DNA of 64,000 nt, from assembly GCA_027391075.1 (NCBI GenBank), contig DAHYHI010000096.1, positions 1 to 64,000 of the forward strand, written 5' to 3'. Below the pieces are notes generated by a model, which saw nothing but the letters and a program-made list of their open reading frames with translations, was not told the DNA's origin and made no database searches. Origin of the DNA: JAJZAM01 sp027391075 (GTDB lineage Bacteria; Actinomycetota; Acidimicrobiia; Acidimicrobiales; Palsa-688). The position numbers and the translations under genes were made by a program. This document shows positions 1 to 8,765 of this stretch, in pieces; the stretch's first letter is position 1, and the number at the start of each line of letters is the position of its first letter.

Positions 1-1
1 G

Positions 2-72
2 AGCGAGCGACGGGAATCGAACCCGCGTTCTCAGCTTGGGAAGCTGATGTTCTGCCTCTGAACTACGCTCGC
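2..72 (-). tRNA. tRNA-Gly (anticodon CCC)
   Basis: Read on the minus strand, this folds as a full cloverleaf. The 7-bp acceptor stem GCGAGCG pairs with CGCTCGC, the discriminator is T, the T-arm contains GGTTCGATTCC, and the anticodon stem TCAGC/GCTGA closes the loop TTCCCAA. The loop gives anticodon CCC, which decodes GGG (glycine). CCA is probably not fully encoded, because the window begins one base beyond the discriminator. Confidence 0.95.
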
Positions 73-87
73 GAGCGACGATCTATC

Positions 88-960
88 TTAGCGTCCTGAA
101 GCGCCGGTCTCGTCGGCAGGTGACGCTACTACGGCCTGGTCGCCTTCGGGGCCCCGGAGAGCGTGGTGGTCGGGCGGGCCGAGTTCATTAGGTGCTACGT
201 TCGCATGCCCCTGCCCTCCGACACTGCGAGGCTGCTCAGCCGGTAGGTCGGCAGGAGGACTCTTGAACATCGAGAGCAACTCGATGGGAATCGGGAATAT
301 GAGTGTGGAGCTCTTACCGGTTGCGACCTCGGCGAGGGTCTGCAGCGTGCGAAGCTGCATCGCCCCTGGGCTGGCTGCCATCCTATCGGCCGCCTCGGAC
401 AGCTCCTGGCTGGCTTGCAGCTCGCCGGAGGCTGCGATGATCTTGGCTCGGCGCTCCCGTTCAGCCTCGGCTTGGCGAGCCATGGCCCGAAGAAGCTCCG
501 GGGGTAGCGTGACATCCCGTATCTCGACTTGGCGTACTTCTACACCCCACTCTGCTGTGCTCCGGGCTATCGTCGAGCGAAGCTCGCCGTTGACGTCTTC
601 CCGGTGTGCCAGCAGACTGTCGAGTTCGTAGCGGCCTATGATCGAACGCAGGCTCGTCATGGCGATGCGCTGGCTGGCGAAACGGAAGTTGTCCACTCCG
701 ATCACTGCTCTGACCGGGTCGACCACCTGGAAATAGACGACAGCGTCGACAGCTATCGTGACATTGTCCTTCGTGATCACCGACTGCGAAGGTATGTCTA
801 CTACTTCGACACGAAGGTTGACCCGTACGATCCTGTTGATCCACGGAAGCCGGAACATGAACCCTGGGCCGCGTGGCTCGCTCTGGACCCTACCGAACCG
901 GAACACCACAGCCCGCTGATACTCAGGTATGACAGCGAACACTCTATGAGCTAACACCAT
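88..960 (-). CDS. SPFH/band-7 (stomatin/slipin-like) protein
   Basis: A 290-aa protein of the stomatin-prohibitin-flotillin-HflK/C family (slipin type), which normally scaffolds membrane microdomains and modulates proteases or channels. The family signature starts almost at once: IPEYQRAVVFRFGR near residue 12, then the SPFH core with DIPSQSVITKDNVTIAVDAVVYF, and a coiled AEAERERRAKIIAASGE segment near residue 190, as in slipins. I chose the ATG at 960; an in-frame GTG at 1071 would add 37 residues with no recognisable content. Slipins usually carry an N-terminal hydrophobic hairpin before the YERGV-like motif. Neither start provides one here, so this copy may be peripheral or anchored by a partner. 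It is transcribed towards tRNA-Gly and lies alone on the minus strand. Confidence 0.82.
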   Translation of the reverse strand: MVLAHRVFAVIPEYQRAVVFRFGRVQSEPRGPGFMFRLPWINRIVRVNLRVEVVDIPSQSVITKDNVTIAVDAVVYFQVVDPVRAVIGVDNFRFASQRIAMTSLRSIIGRYELDSLLAHREDVNGELRSTIARSTAEWGVEVRQVEIRDVTLPPELLRAMARQAEAERERRAKIIAASGELQASQELSEAADRMAASPGAMQLRTLQTLAEVATGKSSTLIFPIPIELLSMFKSPPADLPAEQPRSVGGQGHANVAPNELGPPDHHALRGPEGDQAVVASPADETGASGR

Positions 961-1109
961 GTGGCGCTTGCTTGCCAACCCAAACTTGACTTTCGTCGAG
1001 AATGTAAGTGTAAACTCGTCGGTAATAAGGCAGCCGGGGCGTACGGGGTCGAGACAACATAGAGAACGCACCGTGGGGAGGGAGACGCTCTCTTGACACG
1101 GGCAGGGAA

Positions 1110-1138
1110 CTGAAGTGGGTACCCGCCACCCACTTCAG
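1110..1138. terminator. Inverted repeat (first of two tandem hairpins)
   Basis: CTGAAGTGGGT at 1110-1120 and ACCCACTTCAG at 1128-1138 form an 11-bp perfect stem with a 7-nt loop. It lies between the CoA-transferase stop and the start of the band-7 gene, both on the minus strand. There is no clear U-tract. It may be part of a termination or processing signal together with the hairpin at 1174-1205. Confidence 0.55.
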
Positions 1139-1173
1139 GAGAGCGGTTCCGAGATCCGCCGCTTGGACCGCTC

Positions 1174-1205
1174 CACTTGTGGCGCCCTTCGGGGCGCCAC
1201 AAGTG
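1174..1205 (-). terminator. Strong 14-bp hairpin after the CoA-transferase gene
   Basis: CACTTGTGGCGCCC (1174-1187) and GGGCGCCACAAGTG (1192-1205) form a perfect 14-bp stem around a 4-base loop (TTCG on the plus strand, CGAA on the minus strand). It lies 59 bp downstream of the minus-strand CoA-transferase stop. No run of T follows on either strand, so it would act as a U-tract-less actinobacterial terminator or an RNA-stabilising stem. Confidence 0.6.
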
Positions 1206-1263
1206 TCTTACTGACGATCTCGGCGCTGGCTCCAGCTGGGAAAGTGAGCCCGGCTCGGTGGTG

Positions 1264-2469
1264 TCAGATTGCGTTTCCGGAGCGGAGGGAGTCGATGTCT
1301 TCCCAGCTGTAACCGAGGTCGACGAGGACCTCTTCGGTGTGCGCTCCGAGTTCGGGGGCGTCTAGAAGCACTCGTGCAGGTGTATCGCTGAAGCGCACTG
1401 GTGGGCACACCACGGCGTTGCGCGGCCGACCCCCGATACCCACATCGTCCGCCTCTGGGAGATCTGCCTCGGCGAGGTAGCCGTTCAACCATACGGACGG
1501 GTCCTCTGCTACCTGAGAGTAGTTACGAACCGGAGCGTGGCGTATGCCCGCTGATCCCAGTATCGTGCACCATCCGCCCGTAGTGCGTGAAGCGAATACC
1601 GGGGCGAGCTCCTCGTATAGGGACTTTTTGTCCGCCTCGAAGTAGATCGGCTGGGGGAACTTGTCGGCAAGGTCCCGGCGTCCGACGAGGTCGAAGAAGG
1701 TAGCCCGAGCGGGGCCTACCACTCCGACGATCGCGATCCAACCGTCAGCTGTGGGCAAGACGAAGTAGAGGCCAGGCACGAGCGGGTTACCATGATTGGC
1801 GCGCCCAGGTAGCTGACCCGACATCAGATAGGCGGTGTACTCGCTTGCTTGAGCCCAGATCTGTCCTCCAAGAAGCGACGTCTCCACCAGCTGGCCTCGC
1901 CCGGTGCGTTCACGTGCGAGAAGAGCTGCGAGGATCCCAGATACGAGGTTCAGCGAAGCGATGTGATCGGCGATCGTCACCCCGACGGGCGTTGGCGGTT
2001 CGCCGTCGGCTCCTGTGGTCGAGATCAGACCACCGGCGGCCTGGGCGCTCAGGTCGGCACCTTCCCGAACTGCGTCGGGTCCGTCAGGGCCGAACGTAGA
2101 GCCGGCCGCAACGACCACCCTCGGGTTGGCCGCCGCAAGGTCGTCGTAGCCGAGCCCCCACGACTCCATAGTCCCCGGCTTGAAGTTCGTCACCACCACG
2201 TCGGCCCAGCCGGCCAAGCGGAGAAATACCTGCCGCCCCGCCTCGCTGCGAAGGTCGACTGTCACGGACCGCTTCCCGCGGTTGCAACCTACGAAATAGC
2301 CTGACCGGGGCTCTTGCGCTGAGGTAGGAAGCCACCGGCTCTGGTCTCCGAAACCGGGGAGCTCAACCTTGACCACTTCCGCTCCCCAAGCGCATAGGGT
2401 CTCCGCCGCCTGAGGCGCCTGGACTAAAAGGCCAGCCTCCACCACCTTGATCCCGTCAAGCGCTCCCAT
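1264..2469 (-). CDS. CaiB/BaiF family CoA-transferase
   Basis: A 401-aa single-domain family III CoA-transferase, the usual length for formyl-CoA transferase, CaiB and alpha-methylacyl-CoA racemase relatives. The N-terminal GIKVVEAG start, the VVKVELPGFGDQSR segment, the NRGKRSVTVDL motif (residues ~63-73) and FKPGTMESWGLGYDDL are all diagnostic. Family members move CoA between carboxylic acids or epimerise 2-methylacyl-CoA. The family nucleophile is an Asp in the GQxVD motif; here the motif reads GQLVE (Glu196), so it carries a conservative Asp-to-Glu change. Substrate cannot be read from sequence. It stands alone, with photolyase 25 bp upstream on the same strand, so co-transcription is possible. 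Confidence 0.88.
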   Translation of the reverse strand: MGALDGIKVVEAGLLVQAPQAAETLCAWGAEVVKVELPGFGDQSRWLPTSAQEPRSGYFVGCNRGKRSVTVDLRSEAGRQVFLRLAGWADVVVTNFKPGTMESWGLGYDDLAAANPRVVVAAGSTFGPDGPDAVREGADLSAQAAGGLISTTGADGEPPTPVGVTIADHIASLNLVSGILAALLARERTGRGQLVETSLLGGQIWAQASEYTAYLMSGQLPGRANHGNPLVPGLYFVLPTADGWIAIVGVVGPARATFFDLVGRRDLADKFPQPIYFEADKKSLYEELAPVFASRTTGGWCTILGSAGIRHAPVRNYSQVAEDPSVWLNGYLAEADLPEADDVGIGGRPRNAVVCPPVRFSDTPARVLLDAPELGAHTEEVLVDLGYSWEDIDSLRSGNAI

Positions 2470-2494
2470 GCCACGTCAGGCTAGGCGAGAAGCC

Positions 2495-3949
2495 TCACGA
2501 CCGCATGCGCGAATACCGGGCGAGAGCTTCGTCGCGCTCGGCGTGGTGGTCGACGATCGGCAGAGGGTAGTCCGATGCTTCCAAGAGGGACCCGGCTAAT
2601 TCGTGCGGCCGGTGGATGTGCTTGTCGTCGACGGCGGATAGTTCGGGCACGTATCGACGTATATAGGTTCCCCGGGGATCGAACTTCTCACCCTGTAGGG
2701 TCGGGTTGAACACGCGGAAGTAGGGGGCGGCGTCTGTCCCGGATCCCGCCACCCACTGCCATCCGAGTTGATTGGAAGCTAGGTCGGCGTCGACGAGGTT
2801 TTCCATGAACCACGAAGCTCCGAGCCTCCAGTCGAGGTGGAGGTCTTTCACTAAGAAGCTGGCCGTGATCATCCGCACTCGGTTGTGCATCCAGCCTTCG
2901 CTTCGCAGCTGCCGCATTCCGGCGTCCACTATCGGGAAACCTGTTCGGCCCTGCGCCCACGCTTCGAAATGGCTGTCTGCTACCGGACCTCGGTCTATTT
3001 CGAGACGGGACCACTCCGACCGGTAGGGTTGACTGGAGGCGTCAGGACGGTGCCAGAGCACGTCTGCGTAGAACTCCCGCCAGCACAACTCTTTCTCGTA
3101 CACCTGTTCGCCTGGTCCTGTCGAGTCTAGACGGCTCAGGATCTGGCGTGGATGTACGCAGCCGAAGCGAAGATAGGCTGACAGGCGCGATGTCCCTTCG
3201 GTCCCTGGCTGATCCCGCTTGTCCTTGTAGTCCCGAACCGGACCTTCCAGGAAGGCCTCGAGACGTTCGTAGGCGGCTTCCTCCCCGGGGTCCGGCAGCG
3301 GAGTTGCACACGGTGCGACCTTAGGCACTCGAATGTCGTCGTTGACCCCGGCGCGGGTGACCCTGGCAAGAAGCTGCTTGGATGGCGCGGGGAGTGGTAG
3401 TTCCCACCCCCTTAGCCGCCACGCCTTCCAAAACGGGGTGTACACCTGGAAAGGAGATCCGTTGGAACTGGACAGCTCCCCAGGAGGGACGGCGTAAGGC
3501 GATCCGACGCGCAAGAGACGGACGCCTCGTGCCGCAAGAGCGGTCTCTACCGCAGTGTCACGGTACGAACCATATGGGCCGAAATCCCCCGATACGTACA
3601 CTACGTCAGCCCCGACCATTCGGACCAAATTCGCCACAACTACTTCGGGCCTTCCGAAAAGCTGGACCAAACCCTTGCCCGTCCCGGAGCCCAGATGCCG
3701 GTCGAGGCTGGTCAGACATCCGGCGAGGAAGCGCATTCGCGGCTGGCCGGCGCGGGCTATCAGGGACTCATCCCAGACGAAGGCGCATACGACACTCTCG
3801 TAGGCCTTCAATGCTGCGATCAAAGCCGGGTTATCGCTTATACGAAGATCCCGCCGAAACCAGACCACCGCGGTGGGCGAGGCCGCGCTGCTCTGCGGTA
3901 AGGTCCGGTCCTCCTTGAAGCCGCTTAGGTCTGATCCGAGTTTGGTCAT
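2495..3949 (-). CDS. phr: Deoxyribodipyrimidine photolyase (class I CPD photolyase/cryptochrome family)
   Basis: A 484-aa FAD-dependent photolyase that repairs cyclobutane pyrimidine dimers using blue light. The N-terminal antenna-binding domain begins AVVWFRRDLRISDNPAL. The C-terminal FAD domain has TSRLSAYLRFGCVHPRQI, YEKELCWREFYADVLWHRP, GMRQLRSEGWMHNRVRM and the FAD/Trp-rich segment ending NQLGWQWVAGSGTDAAPYFR. I placed the start at the ATG at 3949. The open frame continues to 4036, but those codons run into the divergent amine-oxidase gene, and an ATG at 3970 is an alternative. The photolyase is divergent from the FAD oxidase-DUF1365-methyltransferase operon, a linkage known from light and singlet-oxygen response clusters. 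Confidence in the function is high; only the start is uncertain. Confidence 0.95.
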   Translation of the reverse strand: MTKLGSDLSGFKEDRTLPQSSAASPTAVVWFRRDLRISDNPALIAALKAYESVVCAFVWDESLIARAGQPRMRFLAGCLTSLDRHLGSGTGKGLVQLFGRPEVVVANLVRMVGADVVYVSGDFGPYGSYRDTAVETALAARGVRLLRVGSPYAVPPGELSSSNGSPFQVYTPFWKAWRLRGWELPLPAPSKQLLARVTRAGVNDDIRVPKVAPCATPLPDPGEEAAYERLEAFLEGPVRDYKDKRDQPGTEGTSRLSAYLRFGCVHPRQILSRLDSTGPGEQVYEKELCWREFYADVLWHRPDASSQPYRSEWSRLEIDRGPVADSHFEAWAQGRTGFPIVDAGMRQLRSEGWMHNRVRMITASFLVKDLHLDWRLGASWFMENLVDADLASNQLGWQWVAGSGTDAAPYFRVFNPTLQGEKFDPRGTYIRRYVPELSAVDDKHIHRPHELAGSLLEASDYPLPIVDHHAERDEALARYSRMRS

Positions 3950-3983
3950 ATCCGGAACCGGTTCTAGCATCGAATACAAGACA

Positions 3984-5315
3984 ATGAGCAAGTCACCAGA
4001 AAGTCCGAGCCCCCATCGTGAGCGGGTGGCGGTCATCGGCTCGGGCGTTGCGGGTTTGACCGCAGCGTACCTACTCCAACGTCGCTACGACGTGGTTCTT
4101 CTCGAGGCGGACGCGCGGCTCGGCGGACACGCTCACACGCACACGGTAGCCACGGCCGACGCAGGGAAGGTCGAAGTAGACAGCGGCTTCATCGTCCATA
4201 ACCGCGTCACCTACCCTAACCTCGTTCGACTTTTCGACGAGCTGGGTGTCGCCACTCAGCCGAGCGACATGAGCATGTCCGTGCGCTGCAACGGCTGCGG
4301 ACTCGAGTATGCCGGCGCGCTCGGCTTGCGCGGCGTCTTCGCCAGCCCAAAGTCTGCGGTCAGGCTCGCCTACCTGCGTATGCTTCTCGAGGTCAACAAG
4401 TTCTACCGCCAAGCCCGCCCGGTAGCTTCACAGACCTCGCAGATCAACCCGGGCGATAAAGCGGGGATCGACATGACATTGGGGGAGTTCCTCGACCGCG
4501 GGGGGTTCTCCCTGTACTTTCGGCGCCATTTCATGGTTCCCGTGGTGTCGGCGGTCTGGTCGGTCGCCCCAGAGACAGCGCTCGAATATCCGGCTCGGTA
4601 CCTTTTCGCTTTCATGGCCAACCACGGCATGCTCTCTGTAGGCGGATCACACCAGTGGTACACGCTGGTCGGGGGTTCGAGGAGCTACGTCGAGGCGGCT
4701 GTGAAAGGCGTCCGCGACGTGCGGCTCAGCGCGCCCGTCAAGGCTGTGTCCCCTCATGCGCCCGACGCCTCGGGCGGCCGGTCAGTGACCGTGCGCTTTG
4801 CTGACGGTTCTTCCGAGGTGTTCGACCGTGTCGTAGTGGCTACCCACCCCGACCAGGCTCTGTCGATCCTTCAGAATCCCACCGAGGCCCAACGCAGGGT
4901 GCTCGGAGCTTTTCGCTACTCCCGCAACGAGGTGACCTTGCACAAGCACCCGGACGTGCTCCCCAGGCGTTCTCGCGCTCGGGCGTCGTGGAACTACCTC
5001 CTGGACGGCTGCGACGCTGGTGGGGATCGGGCTCTGGTCTCCTACGACATGAACCGGCTGTCGAGCCTCGCGACCACAGAGCCGCACATAGTGACCCTCA
5101 ACTGCGACGATCGAATCCCCGCCGACCGGGTCATAGCGCGCATGGTCTACGAGCACCCCATCTATACCCCTGAATCGGTCAAGGCCCAAGCTGCGCTGGG
5201 CGGCTTGAACGACGGGACCATCGCTTTCGCCGGGGCCTACCACGGCTGGGGATTCCACGAGGACGGCTGCCGGGCGGGCGTGGCCGCGGCGGCCTCTTTC
5301 GGGGTCAGTTGGTGA
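3984..5315 (+). CDS. FAD/NAD(P)-binding amine-oxidase-like protein (COG2907 type)
   Basis: A 443-aa flavoprotein with an N-terminal dinucleotide-binding motif (VAVIGSGVAGLTAAYLL), an acidic residue after the second strand (VVLLEADARLGGHAHT) and a C-terminal FAD-closing segment (FAGAYHGWGFHEDGCRAG). It matches the predicted NAD/FAD-binding proteins of COG2907, which are regularly encoded with DUF1365 and a cyclopropane-fatty-acid-synthase-like methyltransferase, as they are here. The likely job is oxidation or desaturation during modification of unsaturated acyl chains; this is inferred from context. The ATG at 3984 was chosen because the 37 upstream in-frame codons overlap the photolyase 5' end. 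It is followed by DUF1365 after 1 bp, which suggests an operon. Confidence 0.88.
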   Translation: MSKSPESPSPHRERVAVIGSGVAGLTAAYLLQRRYDVVLLEADARLGGHAHTHTVATADAGKVEVDSGFIVHNRVTYPNLVRLFDELGVATQPSDMSMSVRCNGCGLEYAGALGLRGVFASPKSAVRLAYLRMLLEVNKFYRQARPVASQTSQINPGDKAGIDMTLGEFLDRGGFSLYFRRHFMVPVVSAVWSVAPETALEYPARYLFAFMANHGMLSVGGSHQWYTLVGGSRSYVEAAVKGVRDVRLSAPVKAVSPHAPDASGGRSVTVRFADGSSEVFDRVVVATHPDQALSILQNPTEAQRRVLGAFRYSRNEVTLHKHPDVLPRRSRARASWNYLLDGCDAGGDRALVSYDMNRLSSLATTEPHIVTLNCDDRIPADRVIARMVYEHPIYTPESVKAQAALGGLNDGTIAFAGAYHGWGFHEDGCRAGVAAAASFGVSW

Positions 5316-5316
5316 C

Positions 5317-6153
5317 ATGAGATCCTTTCGCAACCGAGACCTAGCCGGCGGAGACGGCACGCAGCGGCTCCTGCCGTTGCCGCTGGAGCGAAGGTCACTG
5401 CCTGCGCTGCCTTGTCTCTACCACGTCGATATCGGTCACAGCCGGCGGGCTCCGGTCCGCAATGACTTCAAGTACCGCAGCTACATGTGGCTTTTCGACG
5501 TTGACGAGCCACCTGTGATGTCGAAGCCGTGGCGACCTCTGGCTCGCTATCGACCCGCAGACCACCTCGACGTTCGCCGGCTCATGGCAGACCAGGGCAT
5601 CAACGTCTCAAAGCTGGTGGTGCTCACAAACTTGGCTGTGGCCGGGTACGTGTTCAACCCGATCAGCATCTACTGGGGCTACAGCGAGGATGACACTCTC
5701 GTAGCGAGAGCCGCCGAGGTTCACAACACATACGGAAGTCGTCACTGCTACGTATTGAGAGTTGACGACCCCGAGGAGAAGGTAGCCGAGGCAAACAAAG
5801 AGATGTACGTTTCACCTTTCTATCCCGTCGACGGCAAATATCGAATCTCGATATCGGACCCGGGACCGTCCCTCGCAGTGTCGGTCACCCTGGAACGGCC
5901 GCAGGATCTGCCTTTTCGAGCTTGGATGTCGGGTAAACAGTTGCCAGTAAGCACGGGAGCACTCCTCCGGCTCGCCGCTCGCTATCCGGGAGCGCCCCTT
6001 CGTGGGCGAGCTCTCATCCAGTGGCAAGGCCTGCGCCTGTGGTCGAGGGGAGTCCCAATCACAAAGCAAGCGACGGCGACCGCCGGCACTGCTCAACCGA
6101 GTGGTCGCCTCAACGGCGTTAGGTCATCCGAGGAGAAGGAGATTTCTAAGTGA
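5317..6153 (+). CDS. DUF1365 family protein
   Basis: A 278-aa member of DUF1365 (COG3496), a family without a settled biochemical role. Typical features are LPCLYHVDIGHSRRAPVRNDFKYRSYMW at the N-terminus (a short part is cited), the FNPISIYWGY motif near residue 112, VHNTYGSRHCYVL, and KEMYVSPFYPVDGKYRI. The ATG lies 1 bp after the amine-oxidase stop, and the stop overlaps the next start in a GTGA junction, so translation is probably coupled. The family is found almost always between a COG2907 flavoprotein and a CFA-synthase-like methyltransferase, so a role in modifying membrane acyl chains is a fair inference. Confidence 0.88.
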   Translation: MRSFRNRDLAGGDGTQRLLPLPLERRSLPALPCLYHVDIGHSRRAPVRNDFKYRSYMWLFDVDEPPVMSKPWRPLARYRPADHLDVRRLMADQGINVSKLVVLTNLAVAGYVFNPISIYWGYSEDDTLVARAAEVHNTYGSRHCYVLRVDDPEEKVAEANKEMYVSPFYPVDGKYRISISDPGPSLAVSVTLERPQDLPFRAWMSGKQLPVSTGALLRLAARYPGAPLRGRALIQWQGLRLWSRGVPITKQATATAGTAQPSGRLNGVRSSEEKEISK

Positions 6154-7418
6154 GCCTTGTCGAAACGGGCCGGCGCCCGAACCGTGCGTCGTCGCCGGGC
6201 GACGACACGACTGTGGACTTCGACCGCTGGCCGGCGATGCGAACACCTGCGCCAGCTCCGACCCGTGCTGCCATAGCAAAGGTGCTTCTGCGCAACGCTG
6301 CGAGTAGGACCGGGATCGAGGTGGTCTTCCCGGATGGCAAACGGTTCGGGCGGTCCGGCGGGCCCCTTTTGGAGTTGGTCCGGCCAGCCCAGTTCTTTGA
6401 CAGGTTAGGCAGGGACGGCAAGATCGGTTTCGGCGAGGCGTACATGGCGGGTGACTGGAAGACCCAGGATCTCGCCGGCCTGCTGAGCGCGATGGCCGCA
6501 AGCATGCGAACCCTAATACCTCCCCGCCTCCAGTGGATCAGGCGGTTCTACGAGCCAACTCTGCCCCCCGAGGAGGACAACAACCCAAGCGGGTCGGTGC
6601 GCAACATACAGCGGCACTACGACTTGTCGAACGACTTGTTCGCCTTGTTCCTTGACCCGTCCATGACCTACTCGTCAGCGTTGTACGACAGGCCCGACGA
6701 GCCGTTGGCGGACGCTCAGGCCCGTAAGATCGAAAGGCTCTTAGACGAGACTCGGGTCGGACCTGGCGTCAGAGTGCTTGAGATCGGCACCGGTTGGGGT
6801 GAGCTGGCGATAAGGGCTGCGAGGCGGGGGGCCAAGGTGACCAGCCTGACACTTTCGGTCGAGCAGGCGACACTCGCCCGTAAGCGGATCGCCGAGGAAG
6901 GACTGTCCCATTCTGTCGACGTGAAAGTCGAGGACTACCGAGACTCTGAGGGAACTTACGACGCTGTGGTGAGTGTCGAGATGGTCGAGGCCGTCGGGGA
7001 GCGCTGGTGGCCCACCTACTACTCTACGCTCGAGGCTCGTCTGGCCCCGGGAGGGCGGATCGGCTTGCAGACGATCCTGATGCGCCACGACGGGTTCGCT
7101 GCTGCCCGTAACTCGTGGACATGGATCCACAAGTACATTTTCCCTGGTGGGATGATCCCTTCGATGGACTCGATCGAAGCGGTGCTTCGATCTAGCACGC
7201 GACTCCGTGTCCTGCAACGCCACCACTTCGGCCACTCCTACGCCGAGACACTCGCGGTTTGGAGGGAGAAGTTCCTCTCGGAGGAACCTGCTGTCGAGCG
7301 GCTCGGCTTCGACAGGACATTCAGGCGCATGTGGGAGTTCTATCTGGCCTATTCAGAGGCCGGTTTCCGATCCGGCTATCTGGATGTGGCACAGATAGTC
7401 ATGACCTCGTCGTCCTGA
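6150..7418 (+). CDS. Cyclopropane-fatty-acyl-phospholipid synthase-like SAM methyltransferase
   Basis: A 422-aa SAM-dependent methyltransferase of the CFA synthase family, which methylates or cyclopropanates unsaturated phospholipid acyl chains at the membrane. Visible motifs are GFGEAYMAGDW (residues ~87-97), the substrate-side NIQRHYDLSNDLFALFLDPSMTYS segment, the SAM-binding VLEIGTGWGELAIRAA (~207-222) and VSVEMVEAVGERWWPTYY. The start is a GTG overlapping the DUF1365 stop, preceded by a purine-rich AGGAGAAGGAG Shine-Dalgarno region. It is the last gene of the three-gene operon divergent from photolyase. Products could be cyclopropane, methyl-branched or furan-type acyl chains; the sequence alone does not decide. 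Confidence 0.9.
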   Translation: MSLVETGRRPNRASSPGDDTTVDFDRWPAMRTPAPAPTRAAIAKVLLRNAASRTGIEVVFPDGKRFGRSGGPLLELVRPAQFFDRLGRDGKIGFGEAYMAGDWKTQDLAGLLSAMAASMRTLIPPRLQWIRRFYEPTLPPEEDNNPSGSVRNIQRHYDLSNDLFALFLDPSMTYSSALYDRPDEPLADAQARKIERLLDETRVGPGVRVLEIGTGWGELAIRAARRGAKVTSLTLSVEQATLARKRIAEEGLSHSVDVKVEDYRDSEGTYDAVVSVEMVEAVGERWWPTYYSTLEARLAPGGRIGLQTILMRHDGFAAARNSWTWIHKYIFPGGMIPSMDSIEAVLRSSTRLRVLQRHHFGHSYAETLAVWREKFLSEEPAVERLGFDRTFRRMWEFYLAYSEAGFRSGYLDVAQIVMTSSS

Positions 7419-7496
7419 CGCTCCCAGCACCTATTTTCAGCAACCTCTCAGCGCCTGAAGGGTGGCTTTTTCAGCTAGCCCTTCGATGATGGACAA

Positions 7497-8765
7497 ATGC
7501 GTCAGCGAGCTACGACCAAACGTGGCTACCCCGGCACCCACGCCGGCGAAGAAGGGGCGGTAGCCGAGCAGGTACGTTGGACCTCGCACGCTGACGCTGG
7601 ACGAGGCCACCTTTGGCAGATCGACGTGGTGCGTCTTCTCACCTTTGCTGCGGTCATAGCGGTCCACGCGCTGGCTTTCACCGAGCAGCCCGACAACCAA
7701 GTTGCAGCCGGGATGATGATGCTTCTCCAATACGGCAGGGAGGTCTTCTTCGCCATAACCGGGTTCGTCCTTGTCTACTCCACCTGGGGAAAGCCCCTAG
7801 TGGCCAAGTCGTTCTGGCGGAAGCGGATCAGTTTCGTGGCCGTGCCTTATGTCGTGTGGAGCGGTGTTTATTACGCCTACGGGGTCTTCGGCCACGCCAA
7901 CCTGAGGCCCTCCTTCGGCTCCTTTCTTGCCGACCTGCTGGACGGAGGCGCGATGTACCACTTGTACTTCCTGGTTGTCACCATCCAGCTCTACCTGCTG
8001 TTCCCGCTGCTGATGCGTCTGGTCCGGGCGACAGCGCACCGGGCTTTGCCGGTCCTGGGCGCCGTGGCAGTCGCCAACCTGGGATGGCTGGCGGTACTTC
8101 ACTACACGCGTGCACCGTCGGGACCCGGAGGTTGGTTCTACTCACACGCCTACGAACTGTTGCCGACCTACGCAATGTACGTGCTTGGCGGTGCTTACGC
8201 CGCTGTGAATTTCGGCAGAGTCGAAGCCGTAGTGGCTCGCTACTCCAAGGTGCTTCTCGGGGTGGCTGCAGCGTCGGTAGCGGGATCTCTGGCCATCTAC
8301 GCTTCGCAGCTGTCGAGAGTGGCGCCGCGCCAAGCGAACGACGTGCTCCAGCCCGCCATGACGCTGTCGTGTCTTGCCGCCGCAATCGTCGTCTACATGG
8401 TCGGCCGTAGGTGGGCATCAGGCCGGCGCAGAGGCCAGCACGTCATCGAAGTGCTCTCGGATGCCTCCTTTGGGATATACCTCTCCCACCCCCTGGTGCT
8501 GGCCTTACTTCTCGACTACGCAGGATTCGCTAACGGCCACCAGCTCATGCCGGACGTCGTTGCGACCGTCGTCTCGTATGCGATCACGGTGGCCGGCGCG
8601 ACCGTGATAACCCTCGCAGCGCGCCGAACGCCTCTGTCACTCGCTCTGACCGGTAGGCCCTGGCGGTCGCAGGTCAAGCGCCAGCCCAAGGCAGCGTCCG
8701 AGCAGGTGGTTTCGCCGTCAATCGTCACGTCAGAACAATCCCAAGGAGTGCTAGTCCCATGTTGA
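7497..8765 (+). CDS. Acyltransferase-3 family membrane protein
   Basis: A 422-aa integral membrane O-acyltransferase (Acyl_transf_3/OafA-like). After a ~38-residue soluble N-terminus, the family signature IDVVRLLTFAAVIAVHA appears (catalytic His within the first membrane helix), then AITGFVLVYS, FWRKRISFVAVPYVVWS and about ten hydrophobic segments, including LSDASFGIYLSHPLVLALLL near the end. Such enzymes transfer acetyl or other acyl groups to extracellular or membrane-anchored sugars and lipids. It ends 7 bp inside the next gene, the acyl-CoA synthetase fusion, so the two are probably co-translated and may act in one pathway. Confidence 0.88.
   Translation: MRQRATTKRGYPGTHAGEEGAVAEQVRWTSHADAGRGHLWQIDVVRLLTFAAVIAVHALAFTEQPDNQVAAGMMMLLQYGREVFFAITGFVLVYSTWGKPLVAKSFWRKRISFVAVPYVVWSGVYYAYGVFGHANLRPSFGSFLADLLDGGAMYHLYFLVVTIQLYLLFPLLMRLVRATAHRALPVLGAVAVANLGWLAVLHYTRAPSGPGGWFYSHAYELLPTYAMYVLGGAYAAVNFGRVEAVVARYSKVLLGVAAASVAGSLAIYASQLSRVAPRQANDVLQPAMTLSCLAAAIVVYMVGRRWASGRRRGQHVIEVLSDASFGIYLSHPLVLALLLDYAGFANGHQLMPDVVATVVSYAITVAGATVITLAARRTPLSLALTGRPWRSQVKRQPKAASEQVVSPSIVTSEQSQGVLVPC

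Noticed and set aside
3950..4036. Longer N-terminus for photolyase
   Set aside because: The extra codons run into the divergent flavoprotein gene, and the photolyase fold starts downstream of them.
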